A stretch of 64,000 nucleotides of DNA from Ashinkailepas kermadecensis (lineage: Eukaryota; Arthropoda; Thecostraca; Neolepadidae), in contig JAOTOM010003997.1 of assembly GCA_034440615.1 (NCBI GenBank), positions 62,001-126,000 of the forward strand, given 5' to 3'. The translations under genes and the position numbers were made by a program. Below, in pieces: positions 57,600-64,000 of the stretch (the first letter of the stretch is position 1; each line of letters begins with the position of its first letter). The notes under the pieces are model-generated. The model was not told where the DNA came from and did not search any database. It saw only the letters and a program-made list of their open reading frames with translations.

Positions 57600-58225
57600 A
57601 TGTCGCCATGAGTTTGCCGCCTCCGACCTGACGGCTGCCGATTTGGCGGGGCCTTACCGCTCGCCACTTGATGACTGTGCTGGGCCGGACGCTGCTGGCC
57701 GGTTTTTGTCGTGTCGGCGCGACGGCCGGCGCTGCGCCGCCTTCAACTGGTGCGCTGCAATGCGCGCCGGCGCGCCGTGTTTGCGTCTGACCGCTGACGG
57801 TGAAACAGAGCGCGAGCGCACGCAAACACGGCGTCGAACGCGGCCCGCTAATGGATCGGCCGCTCACGGCGTAACCGGAGCCGGCCTGTTTGTGCGTGCA
57901 CCCACCCACCGCACTGCCGGTGCGCACCGTGCCCGTCTGCCCAGTGACTGTGTGCGTTACCGCTACCTACCCGTCCTGGCCCGGTGGCCCCGAGCTGGCC
58001 GCTCGTGGCGAGGCCGTCCGCACCGCGTGTCCGTCTTCGGCACCGGCCGGCGCTGTCGTACACGCCGGCGCGGTGCTGCACCCGACCCAGCTGCTTCCAG
58101 TTAACTCCGTGCGCGGACGGTGTGACGCGCAGAACACGGCTTGCCGGTGCCGTGGCGCCTGGTCTGAGGCGCGGCGGGGCGGGCCGGCTCGGCGGGCCGG
58201 CTCGTGCGGGCCACCCGTCACGAGG
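57600..58225. promoter_or_regulatory. CpG-dense block, candidate CpG island
   Basis: About 620 bp of GC-rich sequence full of CpG and not tandemly repeated, containing a 14-bp inverted repeat (57773-57786 and 57820-57833). Several frames of 120-150 codons are open, as expected at this GC content. It could be a promoter-proximal region or exon, but no transcript evidence is available. Confidence 0.3.
57773..57833. repeat. 14-bp perfect inverted repeat, 33-bp spacer
   Basis: CGCCGTGTTTGCGT at 57773-57786 and ACGCAAACACGGCG at 57820-57833. Confidence 0.9.
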
Positions 58226-58689
58226 TGGCAACACACCAGCCGTTCATCCCCTTGGAGGACTGGAGAACGGTGTGTGTGTGTGTGACGAGTTACAAGGAGG
58301 TTCGCGCTGGACCGGTACGAGTCACCACCGCTGGTCTCCGCGGGAGTCTGGCTAATATCGGATGGTGGCAGACAGGGGCGGTGCCTTTGTCAGCCACCTT
58401 CAGGGAGGCTGGGTGGGCTACACCTCATCCGCACCTGAGGAGAGCAGTGGAAGATGGGCGGTCTCCCCGTACACGCTGTATATCCACGCACAGCTGTAGC
58501 TTCTGTGCCGTGAAGCCGGTCCTCAGGCTCCTGCTGCTGTGGGACGACTCACCTGTTCCTGTAACGTTCTCAATGATGCAATTCCTCAGACACAACACCT
58601 CGGCTATGATAGCCGCAGGCCCCCAGGGTACGGCAAGCACTCTCAAGGGTGTGCTACGAACCATCAGGAAGTCAGAGTGTGGTACAACT
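58226..58689. other. No gene recognised
   Basis: Spacer leading into the chimeric array. Confidence 0.4.
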
Positions 58690-59150
58690 ACTCCGCTATG
58701 GTATATATTATCAGGACTGCGCTACACCTCTGCTGTGGCACAGCTACTCTGCTATGGTGCAGATCCCAGGTCTGCGCTACACCTCCTTTGCCGTGGCACA
58801 GCTACTCCGCTATGGTGCAGATCCCAGGACTGCGCTACACCTCCTTTGTCGTGGTACACCTCCTCTGCTATGGTGCAGATCCTCAGGACTGCGCTACACC
58901 TCCTTTGCCGTGGTACACCTCCTCTGCTATGGTGCAGATCCTCAGGTCTGCGCTACACCTCCTTTGCCGAGGCACGGCTATCCTGCTATAGTGCAGATCC
59001 TCAGGACTGCGCTACACCTCCTTTGCCGTGGTACACCTCCTCTGCTATGGTACAGATCCTCAGGACTGCGCTACACCTCCTCTGCCGAGGTACGGCTATC
59101 CTGGTATGGTACAGATCCCCAGGACTGCGCTACACCTCCTCTGCCGTGGT
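58690..59150. repeat. Minisatellite, 58-59-bp unit
   Basis: About eight copies. Each contains GCTATGGTGCAGATCC, CAGGACTGCGCTACACCTCC and TTTGCCGTGG. Unit starts include 58751, 58809, 58867 and 58926. Confidence 0.95.
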
Positions 59151-59575
59151 ACAGCCCGCGTCGGACCGGGGCAGGGGCGCTACACCTCCTCTGCCGTGGT
59201 ACAGCCCGCGTCGGACCGGGGCAGGGGCGCTACACCTCCTCTGCCGTGGTACAGCCCGCGTCGGATCGGGGCAGGGGCGCTACACTTCCTCTGCCGTGGT
59301 ACAGCCCGCGTCGGACCTGGCGGGGCACCTCCTCTGGCGGTACAGCCCGCGTCGGACCGGGGCAGGGGCGCTACACCTCCTCTGCCGTGGTACAGCCCGC
59401 GTCGGACCGTGGCAGGGGCGCTACACTTCCTCTGCCGTGGTACAGCCCGCGTCGGACCGTGGCAGGGGCGCTACACCTCCTCTGTCGCGGTACAACCCGT
59501 GTCGGACCGTGGCAGGGGCGCTACACTTCCTCTGCCGTGGTACAGCCCGCGTCGGACCGGGGCAGGGGCGGTGCA
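59150..59575. repeat. Minisatellite, 50-bp unit sharing half its sequence with the previous array
   Basis: About eight copies with CCCGCGTCGGACCGGGGCAG, joined to the same GCGCTACACCTCCTCTGCCG half as the 58-bp unit. Starts at 59161 and 59211. The copy at 59305-59350 is truncated. Plus-strand open frames of 186-464 codons span both arrays. Confidence 0.95.
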
Positions 59576-60239
59576 CGGCCACACGTGAAGACGAATGATG
59601 ACGGCTGGAGACAGCGCGTGTGTTCCGACACGTAACGGTGCGACCGACCACCGGGCGCACGGCGCCGCCCATTCGTCTTGGCCGGATGCTCCGATTACCG
59701 CCACCGCTTCCCGGGCTAATTGTATTTTTAACAAGCGCCAGCATCCCTCACCCATTATCTCTCATCAGGTAATTAGAGTATATCTAATCAGGTATGCAGT
59801 TGGCTCGGCGGGGATGCAGATGAGAAACTCGACCGTGTCCCAACTCGCCGGGGCGGGCTCCCCTGCCGCCGACTCCCGCGTGATAGGACGTCACGGAGCG
59901 CGCCGACCTTGCCGCTCAAACCGACTTATGCGGCTCGTTTGGTAGACATCGCGACTCACGATCTATCTGGCAGTCAGCAATAGCATGGGATTATGGGATT
60001 AGCAATAGCATGGGATAGCCCGGGGCGAAGATGGGACGTGCCTCTGTGTGGCTGGTCTGGCGGGGCTGCCGGCCGGTTCTGGCCAGCAACCGCGTGTGCA
60101 ACGGCCCTGTCAACCAACCAAAACAGCCTCACCAGCGCCGACATCAATTAGGCTAGCCTTGCTTCAGCGCGTCGTAACCTTCATAAATAACTTCCTCAGC
60201 CCAGTTCGTCAATTGTCAACCACGTGTTTTTTGTTGTTG
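59576..60239. other. CpG-rich unique spacer; no gene recognised
   Basis: 59690-59800 contains clustered TAATTA-like motifs (GCTAATTGT, GTAATTAGAG, CTAATCAGG) of the homeodomain-site type, which is suggestive only. 59975-60020 has a short duplication of TAGCATGGGAT. Confidence 0.35.
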
Positions 60240-60261
60240 TTGCCGCGCGCCACGAACTTGG

Positions 60262-60405
60262 ATACTTCCGTAGATGCTAGACTAGACGAATATAAAAATA
60301 CTTCCGTAGATGCTAGACTAGACGAATACTAGACTAGCGTAAATACTGGACTTCCGTAGATGCTAGACTAGACGAATACTAGACTAGCGTAAATACTGGA
60401 CGAAT
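60262..60405. repeat. Short tandem repeat, ACTTCCGTAGATGCTAGACT type
   Basis: Three copies with ACTTCCGTAGATGCTAGACT. The last two also contain ACGAATACTAGACTAGCG and lie about 57 bp apart. Confidence 0.9.
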
Positions 60406-60684
60406 AAGACTAATTGAGAAGATGGCCAATGTTTCTGTCAGGCCGGCTGATGCCGACCGGGACGGTCAGTTGTGGTGCACTGATCTGCACTGTGCACAGT
60501 TGTGGTGCACTGATCCGCGGCCGCAGCACGCTGTGCACCATTCACTGTCCGCCGCGCACTGTGCAGGGTGCATTCACCAGGCATCGGCCGGGGTGCATTA
60601 TTCAGAGCTGCTGCAAGCGGCCTATAAACCAGCGGTTGGTGACGTGCGTGCCGTGCCGGTGACGGCTAGCGGTGCTACCGTCCG

Positions 60685-61345
60685 AGGTCAGGTCAGGTCG
60701 CAGGCTGCTTACAGCATCACTGCCCGAGGTCAGATCAGGTCAGGCCAGGCCGCAGGCGGCAGACAGAACCACCGGCCGAAGTCAGGTCAGGTCAGGCCGC
60801 AGATTGTTGACAGCACCACCACCCGAGGTCAGGTCATGTCATGTCAGATCAGGTCGCAGACTGCTGACAGCTGTCAAGTCAGGTCAGGTCAGGCCGCAGG
60901 CTGCTTACAGCACCGCCCGTGGTCAGGTCAGGTCAGGTCAGACTGCAGACTGCTGACAACACCACCGCCCGTGGTCAGGTCAGGTCTAGCCGCAGACTGC
61001 GGACAGCACCACCACCCGAGGTCAAGTCAGGCTGCAGACTGCTGACAGCACCACCACCTGAGGTCAGGTCAGGTCAGACAACAGACTGCTGACAACACCA
61101 CCGTCCGTGGTCAGATCAGGTCGGGTCAGGCTGCAGACTGCTGACAGCACCACCACCCGAGGTCAGGTCAGGTCAGGCCGCAGACTGCTGACAACACCAC
61201 CGCCCGAGGTCAGGTCAGGTCAGGTCAGGTCAGGTCAGGTCATGCCGCCGACTGCTGACAACAACACCGCCCGAGGTCATGTCAGGTCAGGTCAGGCCGC
61301 AGACTGCTGACAGCACCGCCACCCGAGGTCAGGTCAGACCAGCGA
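60685..61345. repeat. AGGTC-rich minisatellite (variable 45-70-bp unit)
   Basis: About 12 units containing GCAGACTGCTGACA, CACCACC(A/G)CCC and a stretch of GAGGTCAGGTCAGGTCAGG that varies in copy number. The (AGGTC)n run reaches about eight copies at 61207-61240. Unit length changes mostly through the 5-bp subrepeat. Confidence 0.93.
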
Positions 61346-62060
61346 TGCCTGGCCGGAGGATCGTCAGAGGCTCGGTCCAAGAACGACCCCCAGACACAGA
61401 AAGTATTTTGGTGGCGCGGCGAGAAATATCTTTGGCTGGTGGAAGCAAGGATGTTTTTGGCTAGTGGAAGCAAGAATGTTTTTGGTTGGTCAGAGGAACA
61501 ATGTCTTCGGTTGGTGGCAACAGGGTCGCAACAGGCATCTCTATGTTGGAAGCCGAAACGTATTTTTGATGAAAGATGCAGTTTGGGGGAAATCTGTAAC
61601 CTTGCGTCGGGTGACTGATGCGTGAAGGAAGATGAGAGCGTGGAGGTGTGGCGCATGCTGAAGATGTATACTCCGTGGAGGTGTGGCGCATGCTGAAGAT
61701 GTATACTCCGTGCGACGCTAACTCAGTGTTGGCCTCCCCCCCCCCCCGAGCTCTTGTGGGGGCCCAGAGGATGACCAGCTCAATGGACACAACCAGACAC
61801 GGTAGAGACTTCTCAGATTTCTCAGAGTATCATCGTGGTTCTCTGTTAAGAGCCACCCTTTTTAGAACTTTATCATTTAAACTGTTCCAAAGACTTGCTC
61901 CCTGGCAAGACGTTTGCACACGGTGGAGCAGGAAGTCGTCCATAGCTATCAAAGCCCATCGTCCATTATCTTCCGAGACTCTTAATTCGTCCCGATCCAA
62001 CAGTTTTTCAGTGAGAAACAGGGATTTTTATTTCACATTTCAGAATCACCATGCAGTTTT
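61346..62060. other. Spacer; no gene recognised
   Basis: 61637-61712 holds two exact copies of GTGGAGGTGTGGCGCATGCT and its continuation (38 bp). Poly-C near 61737-61747. On the minus strand, GASLWNSL at about 61880-61900 resembles a motif near the C-terminus of LINE reverse transcriptases, but that alone is not enough. Confidence 0.35.
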
Positions 62061-62074
62061 ATCGTTCGATACAT

Positions 62075-62275
62075 GCATACCATCACTCGTCAGAGTGGCT
62101 TCTTCGCATCCCAGTAACCCTCTCATCAGTGGTTTATATCACCGCATCTCTTTCCTCTTCGGAGTGGTCTACACATCAGCGCACCATCCCTCTACGGAGT
62201 AGCTTAAGTATATCCTTGTGTCCCGGTCTTCTCCAGAGTGGTTTATGCTTCTGCGTCCGGGCCCCCTCCAAGCTG
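62075..62275. repeat. Diverged tandem repeat, about 45-50-bp unit
   Basis: Four weak copies of a unit around GAGTGGTTTAT, GCATC and CCCTCT immediately left of the GA/TA microsatellite. Confidence 0.55.
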
Positions 62276-62286
62276 TGCGGGAAAAA

Positions 62287-62828
<542 letters not shown>

Positions 62829-62844
62829 GCGACAAGTTGTTCGC

Positions 62845-63085
62845 CGTACGTATGTTGCTCGGCGAGTGCGGCGTTGACTGAGTGCCAGTGCTGGTGAGGT
62901 CTCAGCCAGCAAGTGTTGCTCGGCGAGTGCGGCGTTGACTAAGTACCAGAGCTGGTGAGGTCTCAGCCAGCACGTGTTGCTCGGCGAGTGCGGCGTTGAC
63001 TGAGTGCCAGAGCTGGTAAGGTCTCAGCCAGCACGTGTTGCTCGGCGAGTGCGGCGTTGACTGAGTGCCAGTGCCGGTGACTTCT
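62845..63085. repeat. Minisatellite, 61-bp unit, four copies
   Basis: Tag GTTGCTCGGCGAGTGCGGCG, with starts at 62913 and 62974. The first and last copies are partial. Confidence 0.93.
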
Positions 63086-64000
63086 CAGCCACCGGCCGGC
63101 GCCCGGAATGCGGCGCGTTTTTGTGGCCGACGTCCGAGGGTAAACACCGCCTGCTGGCCGCTGCCGTCGCCTCCCCAGTCGATGCTGCCCAGGCGACCGG
63201 CGCCGCGCCGGATGCCGCCGACACCGTCAATATTTAAAAACGCATTACCCCTGTTTGAAATGAATTAACTGGCAAATAAAGGGCTCAGCTTGAAGTTCCG
63301 CCGGTCGTTCAGCGACGAGGCGAGGTCGGCGGCGACTCTTCTGACGTGGTGAGACGGGCTCAGAATGTCTGCAACTCGGCGCAGCAAACCAGGAAGGGTG
63401 CCCAAGGCTGCTCACCAAACCCTCCTAGTGATGAGGCGGCCTTGTCGCCATCGTGTAGGGGTGTGGACAATTGTCGATTTATTCGTTCCTTGCCGGCCGT
63501 GCTCATCGGCGTGGCTCGTGGTGGTAGAAATAAGCTTCACCTTAAGATTCGCTCCCCTCCCTTCTGCAGCCTAATCCAGAATCAATGATGTTAGGTGGTC
63601 TTGTAAGCAGCGGGCGTGTGCCTATTGCGGCATAATTGCACGTGCTGGCTGGCTGCATCTGATACCGCACTCGGCGTTACATTTTCCCCTTTTGTCATCG
63701 AATCGCTTTGTGAAATAAGCTGTCCAAACTACTGGTTGTTCACAGCTGCTATGCTGGTGAACAACTGTGAGGGGCCGTTTCTGGCGCTTGCAATGCTATA
63801 GGAGGACCACCTTTTAGTTTACTGTTTCATTTTTGTGTTCATTTTCACAGCGTTTGAATCAGTTTGCATGAGTTTCAATGTTTTGTTTACCTTGAGATAA
63901 CATCTCATATCCATTTATTGCACGTTCTTATCCATACGGCATTTACTTCTAGCTTATGCAGCATTCATTTACAGCATGGATGTCGATTTCCATACTTTCG
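63086..64000. other. No gene recognised
   Basis: CpG-rich to about 63250, then ordinary sequence to the window end. Short open frames only. Confidence 0.4.

Noticed and set aside
57643..58290. GC-rich coding exon (frames of 120-153 codons)
   Set aside because: Several frames on both strands are open, as expected at this GC content. No domain or splice evidence.
58204..59635. Plus-strand frames of 328 and 464 codons
   Set aside because: Driven by the 58- and 50-bp arrays. Two frames are open in parallel.
61770..62000. LINE C-terminal fragment on the minus strand (GASLWNSL)
   Set aside because: One short motif, with no neighbouring RT motif.

Overview
This is a gene-poor, repeat-dominated window of a eukaryotic, probably invertebrate nuclear genome. 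I recognise no intact protein-coding gene, rRNA or tRNA. An arthropod (perhaps a crustacean or chelicerate) is the best guess. The reasons are an RNase-H-bearing LINE, a Tc1/mariner-type transposase relic, a LINE of the Jockey/CR1 group, and many short TTAGG-type tracts (GGTTAGGTTAGG) inside a dispersed repeat. This is inference, and no single marker fixes the taxon.

Layout. 1-1008: 3' end of an RNase-H LINE, broken by a frameshift and a stop. 1010-2586: two abutting minisatellites (29 bp, 55 bp). 2590-7700: mostly unique, with small decayed repeats and a 37-bp array. 7721-14231: a 6.5-kb interval bounded by 15-bp imperfect terminal inverted repeats and an 8-bp direct duplication (CATGCACA). 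It is the best-supported mobile element here and looks hAT-like. It carries an old 21-22-bp array, a 47-bp LINE stub with a perfect 13-bp target-site duplication, and a GGTTAGG-rich repeat family in both orientations. 14400-17440 (minus): a decayed Jockey/CR1-group LINE. 17540-24150: AT-rich sequence, then 31-bp, about 18-bp, 101-bp and 38-bp arrays. 24155-29795: a 5.6-kb satellite of 44- and 42-bp monomers in higher-order repeats of 348 and 130 bp.

30-50 kb is a chain of unrelated, mostly GC-rich minisatellites with units of 30, 45, 22, 21, 35, 12, 36/37, 38, 30, 57/58, 21, 24, 76, 32 and 33 bp. CpG-dense or unremarkable spacers lie between them. 50-64 kb holds a degenerate about 29-bp array, a Tc1/mariner transposase relic (53463-54125), a CpG-rich block at 57.6-58.2 kb, a chimeric 58-to-50-bp array, an AGGTC-rich array, a (GA)n(TA)n(GA)n block of about 530 bp, and a 61-bp array.

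By eye, roughly a third of the window is tandem repeat. Nearly all long open frames lie in these arrays and often stay open in several frames on both strands, so I treat them as products of composition, not genes. The only coding content I can defend is transposon-derived and broken.
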